Counted from the stretch's first letter, positions 8,930 through 17,128 are shown. The stretch is 32,740 nucleotides of DNA from Polyangiaceae bacterium (GCA_025937785.1 JAICQQ010000085.1:1-32740), one strand, 5' to 3'. The notes: generated by a model not told the origin, from the letters alone. Translations and numbers: made by a program.

Positions 8930-10776
8930 GCTCCCGTCGCTCAGCGCGCGGGCTTCGCGGTTCGGTCGTGCTCTCTACCCTGCTGCTCGCCGGAGCTTGC
9001 GCCGGCGATGTCAGCAGGGACCTGACCGGCCTGGCATGCGACGAACGAGCGCGCTGCGTCGAGGGCTACAGCTGCGACCTGGCGACCCAAACCTGCCTGC
9101 CGGCGCGCGGCGCGAACCCGCTCGCCGCACCCCCGGCCTGTTCGGAAAGCGAGACGGTCTGCGGCGACGAGTGCGTCGAGTTGCGGCGGGACCCGGATCA
9201 TTGTGGTCGCTGCCATGCCCGGTGCGCGAGCGAAGCGGGCTACGAGCAGGGTTGCGTCGAAGGGCGCTGCGTGCCGCTGTGCGACGATGCGCTGACCTTG
9301 TGCAGTGGTAGCTGCGTCGATCTTGCGAGCGATCCTGGCCATTGCGGGGGCTGCGGCGTCCGTTGCGAATCCGCTGCCGGTGCGCGCGGTATCTGCTCGG
9401 AGGGTGAATGCAGGGCGACGTGCGACGCGGCCCTCACTGCATGCAACGGAGGTTGCATCGAGCTGGCGAGCGACCCTAGCAATTGTGGTGCCTGTGGTGC
9501 GGCATGTGCTGCGGACGAGGTCTGCTCCGAGGGCGAATGCTCGTCGAACTGCGCGGTCGGTTTGGTCGAGTGTGCGGGAGCCTGCGTCGACCCGGAGCTC
9601 AGCGTGTTCCATTGCGGGCAGTGCGGGGCGCAGTGTGTGCCTCCGCGCCATGGGACTTCGATCTGTACCGACGGGACCTGCGATGTCGTCTGCGACGCCG
9701 GTTTCGGCTTTTGCGCTGGCACTTGTCGTGATCTCGCTCGCGACCCGGACCACTGCGGTGCTTGCGACGTGGGTTGCAACGCCCCTGCCAACGCCGAACC
9801 CGCCTGTGTCGAAGGCGCCTGTACGTTTACCTGCGAAGCGGGGACCCGGGAGTGCGACGGCGTCTGCGTCGACGTCCTGGCCGACCCGCTGCATTGTGGC
9901 GGCTGCGACACTCGTTGCGGCGAGGGCCAGGTGTGCGCCGGGGGTAGCTGTCAGGGCGAGTGTCCCGCGACGCAACTCGATTGTGCGGGCGTCTGCGTCG
10001 ATCCCAACACCAATCCCGAGCATTGTGGCGGGTGCGAGCAGTCTTGCACTGCGCCAGCGAATGCGAAGAGCGTCTGCGACGGAGGCTGCGAAATCGCTTG
10101 CGATCCGGGCTTGTCGCAGTGCGCCGGTGAATGCGTCAACACCGACCTGCGCGTCGACCATTGCGGCGGTTGCGACGAGGCGTGCGAAGCCCCGCAGGGC
10201 GGCACGGTGCGCTGCCGGGGCGGCGCCTGCGAGCGCATCTGCAGCGCCGGGGCCGTCGAGTGCGCGGGGAGCTGTGTCGACCTCGAGCAGCATCCGCAGC
10301 ACTGTGGCGAGTGCGGCCGGGCGTGTGCGTCGAACGAAGTCTGCCTCGACGGCTCCTGCACCGAAGACTGTGCGAGCGGGACCACGAATTGCTCTGGCTC
10401 GTGTACGGAGACCGCCAGCGACGCGGACAACTGCGGCGGCTGCGGACAGGTTTGCGGCGCTCCCGCATTCGCTACCCGCCGGTGTGACGATGGTGAATGT
10501 ACCTTCGCCTGTATCGGCGGGTACAGTCGGTGTGGCGAGGCGTGCGTGGACCTGGAAAGCGACCCGGCGAACTGCGGTGCGTGCGGAGTGGTGTGCCAAG
10601 TCTCCGACGGAGGCAGCGCCGCTTGTGAGGCGGGGTCGTGCGCGGTCAGCTGTTCACCGGGTCACGCGATGTGCAAGAAAGAGTGTGTGAATCTGCTGTC
10701 GGACCGCAAGCACTGCGGGGGCTGCGACATCAAATGCAGGGGCAACCAAGTGTGTGAACTCGGGACATGTGTTTGA
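8914..10776 (+). CDS. Cysteine-rich repeat lipoprotein (12 repeats)
   Basis: About 620 residues. The N-terminus has a basic stretch (SSRRSARGLRG), a hydrophobic run and LLLAGAC, a probable lipoprotein signal. The rest is 12 tandem units of 43-49 residues, each with eight cysteines (last has seven), pattern C-x3-C-V-D-x6-HCG-x-C-x3-C. Such repeats are typical of exported proteins in Polyangia, probably disulfide-linked stalks or adhesins; function unknown. The frame is open to ATG 8842, but that overlaps the kinase by 88 bases. TTG 8914 (16-base overlap) retains the signal peptide and is my choice; GTG 8968 would remove its basic part. Tight packing suggests cotranscription with the kinase. 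Confidence 0.85.
   Translation: MAPPLSSRRSARGLRGSVVLSTLLLAGACAGDVSRDLTGLACDERARCVEGYSCDLATQTCLPARGANPLAAPPACSESETVCGDECVELRRDPDHCGRCHARCASEAGYEQGCVEGRCVPLCDDALTLCSGSCVDLASDPGHCGGCGVRCESAAGARGICSEGECRATCDAALTACNGGCIELASDPSNCGACGAACAADEVCSEGECSSNCAVGLVECAGACVDPELSVFHCGQCGAQCVPPRHGTSICTDGTCDVVCDAGFGFCAGTCRDLARDPDHCGACDVGCNAPANAEPACVEGACTFTCEAGTRECDGVCVDVLADPLHCGGCDTRCGEGQVCAGGSCQGECPATQLDCAGVCVDPNTNPEHCGGCEQSCTAPANAKSVCDGGCEIACDPGLSQCAGECVNTDLRVDHCGGCDEACEAPQGGTVRCRGGACERICSAGAVECAGSCVDLEQHPQHCGECGRACASNEVCLDGSCTEDCASGTTNCSGSCTETASDADNCGGCGQVCGAPAFATRRCDDGECTFACIGGYSRCGEACVDLESDPANCGACGVVCQVSDGGSAACEAGSCAVSCSPGHAMCKKECVNLLSDRKHCGGCDIKCRGNQVCELGTCV
9130..10773 (+). repeat. Twelve tandem Cys-rich coding repeats with a three-unit period
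   Basis: Units share HCG/NCG-x-C cores. The loop between the fifth and sixth cysteine is 9, 9, 5 residues, and this order repeats four times without exception, so the array is built from four blocks of three units. Confidence 0.9.
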
Positions 10777-10897
10777 TGGGCGGCAGCCCGCTCCACGGTC
10801 CGTCTTCGCTCCGGCGCGGTTCGACGACTGCGCGTGTCGGAAGCGCCAAGCGTGGCCAAAAAGCGCGCGCCGGACGCAGTGGTGGCGGCCGCTCATC

Positions 10898-10913
10898 TGG
10901 CACTGCTTTTGCA
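10898..10913 (+). promoter_or_regulatory. Sigma-54 promoter, consensus match, before kinase-like lipoprotein
   Basis: TGGCACTGCTTTTGCA matches TGGCAC-N5-TTGCA fully with exact spacing. Predicted +1 about 10924, a 36-base leader to ATG 10960. The element lies inside the longer in-frame ORF (from 10834) and so supports the later start. Confidence 0.65.
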
Positions 10914-10959
10914 GTTTTTGCCCGAGATCCGCGCCTTTGAGCGCGAGTCCCGCAGTACG

Positions 10960-11985
10960 ATGAAATCAACCCTCGCCGCGCTCCTGGGCCTCCCGATGTT
11001 CGCGTTGGTAGCGTGCGGGTGTGGGTCGGCGGCGCCGATCCCTCCACCCGCGGCTCCGCTCTCCGCGCCGGCGGAACTCTGCGTCTCCGAGCCGTCCTCC
11101 GACTGCCTCGACCCAGCTCGGGTCGAGCGCTGGCTGAGTCGAGAGCCCCTCGAACTCGTGGGTGTCGCGGACACGTCCGGAAGCTCCGGGGCCAAGCTCT
11201 TCACGCTGAGCGTGCGTGACTCGGGCGCTCGCAGAGTGCTCCGCGCGAAATGGCGCGAGTACGAGGGTTCGTTGTTCAACGACGCGCGCAAAGAGATCGT
11301 CGCGTATCGTACGCAGCAGCTTTTTCTGCTACCGCACGAGTACGTGGCTCCACCCAGCGTCGGCCGCTGCTTCGATCTCGCGACGTATCGTGCGCGGGTG
11401 AATCCAGACGCGCAGGCGAGCTTCGCAGGAACGCGCTGCGTGTTCGGGTCGCTCAGCTACTGGCTAGAGAATGTGAAAGCTTCGGAACCCTACAGCGGTG
11501 AACGCTTCGCGCACGACAGCGAGTATCGGCGAGCCATGGCCGATGTGAATACGTTCACCTTCTTGATTCAGCACGGCGACACGCACGAGGGCAATTTCCT
11601 GACGACGCGAGCGGGGTCGGCGCACACACGCGTCTACTCCCCCGACAACGCGATCGCCTTCAGCCCCTATTTCCGTAATCCGTTGGAGTTGGTGCGTAGC
11701 ACTTGGTACGACCTGCGCGTGCCGGCGTTGCGGGCGGCCGTGGTCGAACGCCTCGCGGGCCTGGACCGGCGGGATATCGAGGCGCTTGCCGTGGTCGAAC
11801 AGTACCGCGTTCGACACGGCGCCTTGATGCCGATGGCCCGCTCCGCCGCGTTCGGGGACAATGGTGTCCGGCGCGCGGGCAGTATCGTGCAGGTGGGGGT
11901 CACTCGGGCTGAGGCGGAGCGCCTGTTCGAGCGCGTGCAGCTTTTACTGAGCAAGGTACGCATCGGCGAGGTCGAAGTATTCTGA
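10960..11985 (+). CDS. Lipoprotein with atypical kinase-like motifs
   Basis: A 341-residue product starting with a signal peptide (MKSTLAALLGLPMFALVACG, lipobox-like LVAC), so probably anchored outside the cytoplasm. The body shows, in order, features like those of atypical kinases (FAM20/CotH/HipA-like): a lysine in RRVLRAKW, a helix glutamate in ARKEIVAYRTQQ, a catalytic-loop-like QHGDTHEGNFL and a metal-site-like YSPDNAIAF. I do not recognise a named family; the kinase link is motif inference and the enzyme could be inactive or act on a non-protein substrate. Start ATG 10960 is chosen for the signal peptide and because the consensus -24/-12 element lies just upstream. It follows the Cys-rich lipoprotein by 183 bases. 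Confidence 0.75.
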   Translation: MKSTLAALLGLPMFALVACGCGSAAPIPPPAAPLSAPAELCVSEPSSDCLDPARVERWLSREPLELVGVADTSGSSGAKLFTLSVRDSGARRVLRAKWREYEGSLFNDARKEIVAYRTQQLFLLPHEYVAPPSVGRCFDLATYRARVNPDAQASFAGTRCVFGSLSYWLENVKASEPYSGERFAHDSEYRRAMADVNTFTFLIQHGDTHEGNFLTTRAGSAHTRVYSPDNAIAFSPYFRNPLELVRSTWYDLRVPALRAAVVERLAGLDRRDIEALAVVEQYRVRHGALMPMARSAAFGDNGVRRAGSIVQVGVTRAEAERLFERVQLLLSKVRIGEVEVF

Positions 11986-12203
11986 AGCTCGTCCGCCGCC
12001 CCGGTCTCCCCGAGGTGGCACCGGTGGCAGCCTCTGCGCGTCGCCCCTACCTCGCCTGCCCTGGCCGCAGGCGTCGGCGGGTGTGGCATTCTTGCGGCGC
12101 TCAGGCTGGCCGAGCGCTCGCCGCCAGAGCGTGTTAGATCCAACGGGTGCCTCCTCGGATCAGACACCCTTTTCTCCAGTTCTTCGAATCCAAAGCAAAC
12201 ACC

Positions 12204-12518
12204 ATGAGCGACTCCGATGACGAGTGGTGGCCATTCGTCTCGATGCGTTGTGCCCCACACGAGCGAATGACCGTGGCCCGCACATTGCTGCTCGCCGTTG
12301 CGTACGCCGCTCCTGCAGCGCTCTTCGCCGTGGTGCTCGGTACGGCCCTCGGGGAGCAAGTGCACCCGAGCGACCTTCTCCTGTTCCTCCCCGCGAGTGT
12401 GCTCGCCGTGTTCCTACTGCTCCAGGTGGGCGTCGCGCATTCCTGGAACCGACGCGCAGTTCGGTTGCGAGCTCCGGTGCGCCGCGAAAGCGCGCGCGGA
12501 CGACGCTTTCGGCGTTGA
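12204..12518 (+). CDS. Small two-helix membrane protein, hypothetical
   Basis: A 104-residue product with two hydrophobic segments (TVARTLLLAVAYAAPAALFAVV and the DLLLFLPASVLAVFLLLQVGV stretch) between an acidic N-terminus (MSDSDDEWW) and a very basic Arg-rich C-terminus, so both ends probably face the cytoplasm. No family recognised. ATG 12204 lacks a clear ribosome site; an in-frame GTG at 12147 would add 19 residues. The last 105 bases overlap the small minus-strand gene at 12414-12659, so at least one of the two has a non-conserved tail. The 218 bases upstream hold no other gene. Confidence 0.5.
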   Translation: MSDSDDEWWPFVSMRCAPHERMTVARTLLLAVAYAAPAALFAVVLGTALGEQVHPSDLLLFLPASVLAVFLLLQVGVAHSWNRRAVRLRAPVRRESARGRRFRR

Positions 12519-12659
12519 GCCACCCGCGCTGCGCAGGTCCGGCATGCGAGTCGAATAGTCGCGCGTAGGTCGGTAATTGTTCAGGGTCTCTTCGAGCACC
12601 TTGCTGGCTGCGCTGGCGCTGACGTTCAGACGCTGTGCGAAAAAGTTTAGAAACTCCAT
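12414..12659 (-). CDS. Small hypothetical protein (MEFLNFFAQRLNVSAS start)
   Basis: An 81-residue product whose first half (MEFLNFFAQRLNVSASAAS, then KVLEETLNNYRPTRDYSTRM) looks like a real amphipathic helix-rich domain with mixed composition; the second half is Ser/Ala/Arg-rich and overlaps the membrane protein on the other strand. No family recognised. AGGA lies about 8 bases before ATG 12659, and upstream is a -24-perfect, -12-imperfect sigma-54-like element (12709-12724), both of which favour a real gene. A longer reading frame from 13346 is a shadow of the barrel gene and is rejected. The sequence could be a small regulatory or coat-type peptide; nothing in the context decides it. Confidence 0.5.
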   Translation of the reverse strand: MEFLNFFAQRLNVSASAASKVLEETLNNYRPTRDYSTRMPDLRSAGGSTPKASSARAFAAHRSSQPNCASVPGMRDAHLEQ

Positions 12660-12708
12660 GGCGTGGTCCTGAAAGGGGGGGTGACGCGGTGGACGCGGTT
12701 CCTTAGAA

Positions 12709-12724
12709 CCAAGATCCGTGCCAA
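12709..12724 (-). promoter_or_regulatory. Imperfect sigma-54-like element before small gene
   Basis: Minus strand TTGGCACGGATCTTGG: perfect -24 block TTGGCACG, TTG at -12, but GG where GC is expected. Predicted +1 about 12697, a 38-base leader to ATG 12659. Confidence 0.3.
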
Positions 12725-12784
12725 CTCTCGCAGCCGCACGAATTTGGCAGCCCGGGCAATAACCGCCTAAAATCGCGCCTCGAT

Positions 12785-12997
12785 ATGAGCAAGACCGTGC
12801 GACATTCTCGTTCGGGTCCGGGGCATTCGCTACCCATCGGACTGAGGCCGGCGACACTATCGCCCCAGCGGCCCTCACTGAGCGCCCGCACCGTACTGGC
12901 GCTGCTGCGCGAGCAGAGCGTGCCGGAGCTGGAGGCGCGCCGGCGCGTGAACGGCGATCCACTGCTGCGTGCGGAGCTCGCGCTCCGCCGCCGCTGA
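12785..12997 (+). CDS. Small basic hypothetical protein
   Basis: A 70-residue Arg-rich product (SLSARTVLALLREQSVPELEARRR segment could form a helix). It fills a 350-base stretch otherwise without a plus-strand gene and stops 12 bases before the 3' end of the minus-strand barrel gene. No ribosome site is evident before ATG 12785 and no family is recognised; it may be a chance ORF. Confidence 0.35.
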   Translation: MSKTVRHSRSGPGHSLPIGLRPATLSPQRPSLSARTVLALLREQSVPELEARRRVNGDPLLRAELALRRR

Positions 12998-13009
12998 GGC
13001 TGCGCGCGC

Positions 13010-14758
13010 TTACGCACCCCACTGCAGGCCCAGTGTTACGCGGTACTGGACGTACGAGAACGGCGCGCCCTTCGTCTGCGGAATGGGCAGCGCTATGTGG
13101 GCCGGGTTCAGCACCAGATACAGCTGCTTGCCGAGCTCGTAATCCAGACCCAACACGTTCAAGCCGAAGAATGGTCCAGTCGTGCCCTTGGGCACTCCGT
13201 ACAGATCGAACAGCATGCGCGACGCACCGAGCTCTAGCGTCGTACGCAGGTTGACGCGCTCGAAGCGCATCGGGAAGCGCATGATCGCGCTCGCGTAAGC
13301 GGAGGCCACTCCCGGGCGGAACTCGCTGGTCTGCTCCGCGTACCAAGGGTTGTACTCGCCATCCACACCGAAGAGCCAGTGTTCGCTCAGGCGATAGCGC
13401 GCTCCGAGAGCGGCAGCTGCTGCAGGGTTCTCGATTGAAGCCGACAGATTCAGCGCCACGCCCCAGGGCACCGGGGGTTCCCGTTCGATGCGAGCGTCCT
13501 CCTGGGCAACCGCCTCACGTGCCACCGGATCCGTGACCGGAGGTTCGGCGCTGGCTGGGTCGTCGCTCTGCGCGGCAGCGGTGTTCGGTTGCAACGCGAC
13601 AGCCAGTATCAGCGCTGCCAAAGTACCGCCGCCCAACGTGCTGCGCCGGGCATTGTTCTTGCGACGCCACCAGCCCGCTCCGGCGACGGCGAGTACCGCA
13701 AGCGCGCCTGGCCAGTAGCTAGGGAGCGAGCCGGGCGCGCTTTGGCAGCCAGTCTTCGGGTTGCGATAACTCGCTTCGGGAGCATCGCAGTACCCGTTCT
13801 CGGGGTTGCAACCGTCGGCGTGGCTGAAGTACTCGTCGAGTAGCTCGTCCGTCCGCGCCAGCTTCTGGTTGTTGGAGAGGGTCGGGTCGAGCGCGACTTC
13901 GAGGAACTCCTGGCTCGCGGTCGTGGCGACCGACAACCGCTCCTGCCGCAGGGCGTCGAGTTTGTCACACTCGTCCAAGGGCGAGCGGTGTGCCGGACCG
14001 TCCACGGTGTCCAAGCGATCCTCGACGAACTCGATGTAGTTCAGCACCGTGACCACTTCGCGGTGGTCTTGGCTCCGGAAGGTGTGGCTGAAGCCGTCCT
14101 GAACGGTATGCAGGGCCTGGCCCATTTCGACGTGAAAGGTCGGTAGGCTCGCTTCCACCGAACCGCGGATGTCTAGCGCCACGCGCAGCTGGGTGCGCGC
14201 CTTTGGGTCGACGCGCCCGTCTGCTCCGAGCCCCTTCAACGCCGCCTGCACTTTCTCGCGGATGAACGCGCGGCACTCCATGAGCGCCTGCCTCGAACCT
14301 TGATCACCGTCTTGGCCGGTGCTGCGCAGGCAGTGCTCCCGTTGGTGGTTGGGGTCGCCATGGAGCGGCGCTAGCCGGTCCAAATCGCTCGGCTCGTTGC
14401 CGCGGAAGTCGACCCAGTGGTTGCTCAACACCAGCGTCGCAGCGCCCAGATCGCGGAGGTCGCTCGAGAGCTCGAACGGCAGGTCGTCGATCAGAGCGCG
14501 TTCGTTACGGCTAGCGCTGATCGCGTCGATCGCTCCGAGTGAGTTTCGAGTTTCGCGGAGCGCGATTTGTGTGATCTGCTCGTGGCATCCATCCGACGCC
14601 ACCGTGTCCGTGCTGTATCCGAGCGCCGGGCGCGTGAACGCTAACGCTGTTGACAGCACGGTGGCGACGACGAAGCCCCGAACGATCCCATCAAACCGCG
14701 TCCCGGGGTGTACGCGAGCCTCGCTGAAGCGCGCGGGAGGGAATGGGACGATTGGCAT
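13010..14758 (-). CDS. Phospholipase C-like exported protein fused to beta-barrel domain
   Basis: A 582-residue protein in two parts. Part one: signal peptide (about 21-47), then an alpha-helical domain with H217-x3-D221-x3-H225 (ALHTVQDGFSH), the metal-ligand pattern of zinc-dependent phospholipase C/S1-P1-like enzymes. It ends in a MYXO-CTERM-like tail: Cys338, hydrophobic 349-363, then WWRRK. Part two: a second signal-like segment (371-397, ending AAAQ) and a region (410-582) of alternating strands ending in LGLQWGA, like an outer-membrane barrel. No stop separates the parts; TTG 13636 could start the second. ATG 14758 has no Shine-Dalgarno sequence. Last gene of the envelope operon, 128 bases after the YihY gene. 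Confidence 0.75.
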   Translation of the reverse strand: MPIVPFPPARFSEARVHPGTRFDGIVRGFVVATVLSTALAFTRPALGYSTDTVASDGCHEQITQIALRETRNSLGAIDAISASRNERALIDDLPFELSSDLRDLGAATLVLSNHWVDFRGNEPSDLDRLAPLHGDPNHQREHCLRSTGQDGDQGSRQALMECRAFIREKVQAALKGLGADGRVDPKARTQLRVALDIRGSVEASLPTFHVEMGQALHTVQDGFSHTFRSQDHREVVTVLNYIEFVEDRLDTVDGPAHRSPLDECDKLDALRQERLSVATTASQEFLEVALDPTLSNNQKLARTDELLDEYFSHADGCNPENGYCDAPEASYRNPKTGCQSAPGSLPSYWPGALAVLAVAGAGWWRRKNNARRSTLGGGTLAALILAVALQPNTAAAQSDDPASAEPPVTDPVAREAVAQEDARIEREPPVPWGVALNLSASIENPAAAAALGARYRLSEHWLFGVDGEYNPWYAEQTSEFRPGVASAYASAIMRFPMRFERVNLRTTLELGASRMLFDLYGVPKGTTGPFFGLNVLGLDYELGKQLYLVLNPAHIALPIPQTKGAPFSYVQYRVTLGLQWGA

Positions 14759-14772
14759 GTCGGGGGGGCCAA

Positions 14773-14789
14773 TGCACGCCCAGTGCCAA
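14773..14789 (-). promoter_or_regulatory. Sigma-54-like element before phospholipase-like gene
   Basis: Minus strand TTGGCACTGGGCGTGCA: perfect TTGGCAC, exact GG-N10-GC spacing, GTGC instead of TTGC at -12. Predicted +1 about 14762, four bases before ATG 14758. Confidence 0.4.
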
Positions 14790-14886
14790 CGGGGGAGCCA
14801 CTTCGTCGCGCCGTGGTGGCGCGGGAACGGCACTGGAATGCGGGGCGAACCGCCTCGCTGTGCCGCGACTGTCCGCCTCCGTCTGC

Positions 14887-15936
14887 TCAGTGCTTGTGGC
14901 GACGCCCCCGATTGAGCCCCGAGAACCAGCTCTCGCGAACGCCGCTCGTAGCGGTCGCCTGCGGGCGCTCCCGACCCAGGCGGTCCGCCATGCGTGCGAA
15001 GCGCTGCCCCATGGGGCGGGGCGGACCAATGGTGCTGTCTTCGCGGGTCTGATGCTCGAGTTCGGCGTTTAGCTCGGCCCCCAACAAAATCGCCAACGAC
15101 GAAATGTACATCCAGAGCCCCAAGACGACCGCCCCACCCAGCGTGCCATAGGTCTTGTTGTAGCCGCCGAAATTCTCGGCGTAGACACCAAAGGCCAGCG
15201 ACGCTAGCGTCCAGATGAACGTGGCGAGGAGCGAGCCTGGCGTTACCCAGTGCCACTTTGCCGGGGTCCGGTTGGGCGCGTAGCGATACAGAATGCTTAG
15301 CCCGACCATCGTGGTTAGCGCCAGCACGGGCCAGCGCAGCACGTTGATAGCGGCGCGGGCGCTCTCTGCCCAGCCCACGAGTTCTAGCACGCTCGGCAGC
15401 AGTGTGATCGCCCCGACACTCACGATCACGAACAGCGCGAGCCCCAGCGTGAACAGGAGTGCCAGCAAACGGAACCGAATCCAGCCGCGCGTCTCCGCCT
15501 CGTCGTACGCCAGATTGATGCCGCGCATCAGGCCTGCGACGCCTCCCGAGGCGCTGAAGAGCGCTACCCCAAGACTCATCGCGAGGCCAATGCCCAAGCC
15601 GGCGCTCGGGCTCTCGCTGATCTCGTTCAGCTGGTCCAAGATCAAGCTGCGGGCGGCCGGTGGAATCGCCACACTCAAGGCGCTTACTTGGCGTACGACG
15701 TCGCTCGGGTCGGCCAGGATGCCGTACATGGAGACGGTCGCTATCAGCGCTGGGAAGAGCGCTAAGAGGCCGAAGAACGCAACCGCTCCGGCCCGGTCGA
15801 AGATCTGGTCATCGTCGAGCTCCTGGTACATCCGCCACAGCACGTCTTTCCATCCGGCCCACGGGACCTGCCAAGGACGCTTGGCGCTGCGCCCTCGCGG
15901 GTCCGACTCGACTTGGTGATCGTGGGCTGCGTTCAC
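14887..15936 (-). CDS. YihY/BrkB-family inner membrane protein
   Basis: A 349-residue polytopic protein with about six membrane helices. Family landmarks are DRAGAVAFFGLLALFPALIA near residue 47-66 (the S/G-x-x-A-[FY]-x2-L-x-[LF]-P motif), GGVAGLMRGINLAYDEAETR, APNRTPAKWHWVTPGSLLA and the closing YGTLGGAVVLGLWMYISS and LGAELNAELE segments. Once called ribonuclease BN by mistake, the family is now regarded as transporter-like, possibly for lipids; its substrate is not settled. The C-terminus is basic and cytoplasmic. GTG 15936 is fixed by AGGAGGTG (about 15942-15949). The PAP2 gene lies 61 bases upstream on the same strand, fitting an envelope-lipid operon. Confidence 0.9.
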   Translation of the reverse strand: MNAAHDHQVESDPRGRSAKRPWQVPWAGWKDVLWRMYQELDDDQIFDRAGAVAFFGLLALFPALIATVSMYGILADPSDVVRQVSALSVAIPPAARSLILDQLNEISESPSAGLGIGLAMSLGVALFSASGGVAGLMRGINLAYDEAETRGWIRFRLLALLFTLGLALFVIVSVGAITLLPSVLELVGWAESARAAINVLRWPVLALTTMVGLSILYRYAPNRTPAKWHWVTPGSLLATFIWTLASLAFGVYAENFGGYNKTYGTLGGAVVLGLWMYISSLAILLGAELNAELEHQTREDSTIGPPRPMGQRFARMADRLGRERPQATATSGVRESWFSGLNRGRRHKH

Positions 15937-15997
15937 TGGGCACCTCCTGAACTTGGATTGCAGCCGGCGTGCCAGCTTCGAGCGCCCTCGCTGTCCC

Positions 15998-17128
15998 TCA
16001 CAGCGTGAGCGACACGTCGAGGCCGGCGCCCGTGGCGTTGACGGTGGGCACGACCAAGACCGGGGCGTCGTGCAGCGCGGGGATCAGGGTTCCTACGGAG
16101 GCTCCGACCGCGGCGCCCGTCACCACGTCCGTCGGAAAGTGCTTGCCTGCTAGCACTCGACCGACCGCGACGGAGCTGGCGAGCGCGGTCCCCACGGCCA
16201 GTGTGGTCCAGGCGTAGGCGCCCGACCCGTGCCGGCGGTAGATGGTCCAAAAGGTCGAGGTGGAGAGCGCAAAGGCCATCGTCGTGTGCCCGCTCACGAA
16301 GGAGAGCGCACCATTGGGGCTGTTGCGCACGTCCTCCGGAGCTTTGGTGCCGTAGACGAAAGGCCGCGCGCGGGAGGCGCTGAGCGTCGCGAGCCCGGAA
16401 ATGGCCATTGCCGTCATGGCTGACTCGTAGATGACGGTGATGTCGTTGAGCGTGTTCACGAGCGAGTTGTCGAACCACAACATGGGCCACGGCGCCACGC
16501 CCAGCACCAGCACCACGACGTCGGTCGCGTCGCTCCAGCGTTCGTCGTAGGTGCCCGCGAAGGGCTTGTCGATCGCGTTCAGGTCGTTCTCGTCACATCC
16601 CTCGGGGACGGTCGTGCAGTAGGCGGGCGCCGAAGAGTTCGTGCTGCGGATCTCGCGTCCCAAAGCCAGCGCCCCCCCGATTGCGAACAAGGGCACGTCG
16701 ATTTCCCACTGAAGCTGGTAGGCCCGCTCCGGGAACGGTGTCTGGTCGGGAATCACCGGCGTGGTCGGATCCTCCGTCACCACCGCTTCGCCGCCGGCCT
16801 TTTCGACCTTCAGTGTGCCCACGTTGGAAGGCGAAGCTCGAGCGTCGGCGGCCGCCTGGTCGACCTCGGGAGACGCCTGGGCTTCCTGCGCCGCCGGGCT
16901 CATCTGGGAAGACGGCTGCGCTTCCGGCGGGGTGACGTCGGGGGCCGTCTGCGCGTCGTTTGCCGTCCGCGCGTCGGCCGCCGCCTGGTTCGGGTCGGGG
17001 GCGGGTGGCAAAGTGGCCGGCTCTGCCGGTGCTGTCCCGCTGTAGAGCAGTGTCCAGGCAGCGCCGACTGCCCCTGCCAGAAGCACTCGACTAGTGCTCG
17101 AGCCGTTCGATGCCGAGAATGCGAGCAT
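15998..17128 (-). CDS. PAP2-superfamily phosphatase, exported
   Basis: A 376-residue envelope protein: hydrophobic signal segment (about 14-35), a low-complexity Ala/Pro/Asp/Gln linker with two AAADAR repeats (to about 110), then a membrane-embedded PAP2 domain. Catalytic motifs are SFVSGHTT (His281) and GRVLAGKHFPTD (Arg324, His330, Asp334, exact R-x5-H-x3-D). The first motif is reduced to SRARPFVY. Family members dephosphorylate lipid phosphates such as undecaprenyl pyrophosphate or phosphatidate; the substrate here is unknown. ATG 17128 is fixed by GGGAGGT six bases upstream, so the gene truly overlaps the kinase-like lipoprotein gene by 38 bases, which implies coupled translation. Confidence 0.9.
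   Translation of the reverse strand: MLAFSASNGSSTSRVLLAGAVGAAWTLLYSGTAPAEPATLPPAPDPNQAAADARTANDAQTAPDVTPPEAQPSSQMSPAAQEAQASPEVDQAAADARASPSNVGTLKVEKAGGEAVVTEDPTTPVIPDQTPFPERAYQLQWEIDVPLFAIGGALALGREIRSTNSSAPAYCTTVPEGCDENDLNAIDKPFAGTYDERWSDATDVVVLVLGVAPWPMLWFDNSLVNTLNDITVIYESAMTAMAISGLATLSASRARPFVYGTKAPEDVRNSPNGALSFVSGHTTMAFALSTSTFWTIYRRHGSGAYAWTTLAVGTALASSVAVGRVLAGKHFPTDVVTGAAVGASVGTLIPALHDAPVLVVPTVNATGAGLDVSLTL

Noticed and set aside
8941..10599. 552-codon open frame on the minus strand across the Cys-rich gene
   Set aside because: It is antisense to the strongly patterned repeat protein and arises because TGC/GGC-rich repeats lack stops in that frame; the translation is low-complexity Ala/Arg/Val with no domain.
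9305..10690. 461-codon plus-strand frame within the Cys-rich gene
   Set aside because: Out-of-frame shadow of the repeats; Ala/Arg/Ser-rich with no start signal.
12660..13346. N-terminal extension of the small minus-strand frame ending at 12414
   Set aside because: It is a shadow of the beta-barrel coding region; coding-like sequence starts only at ATG 12659.
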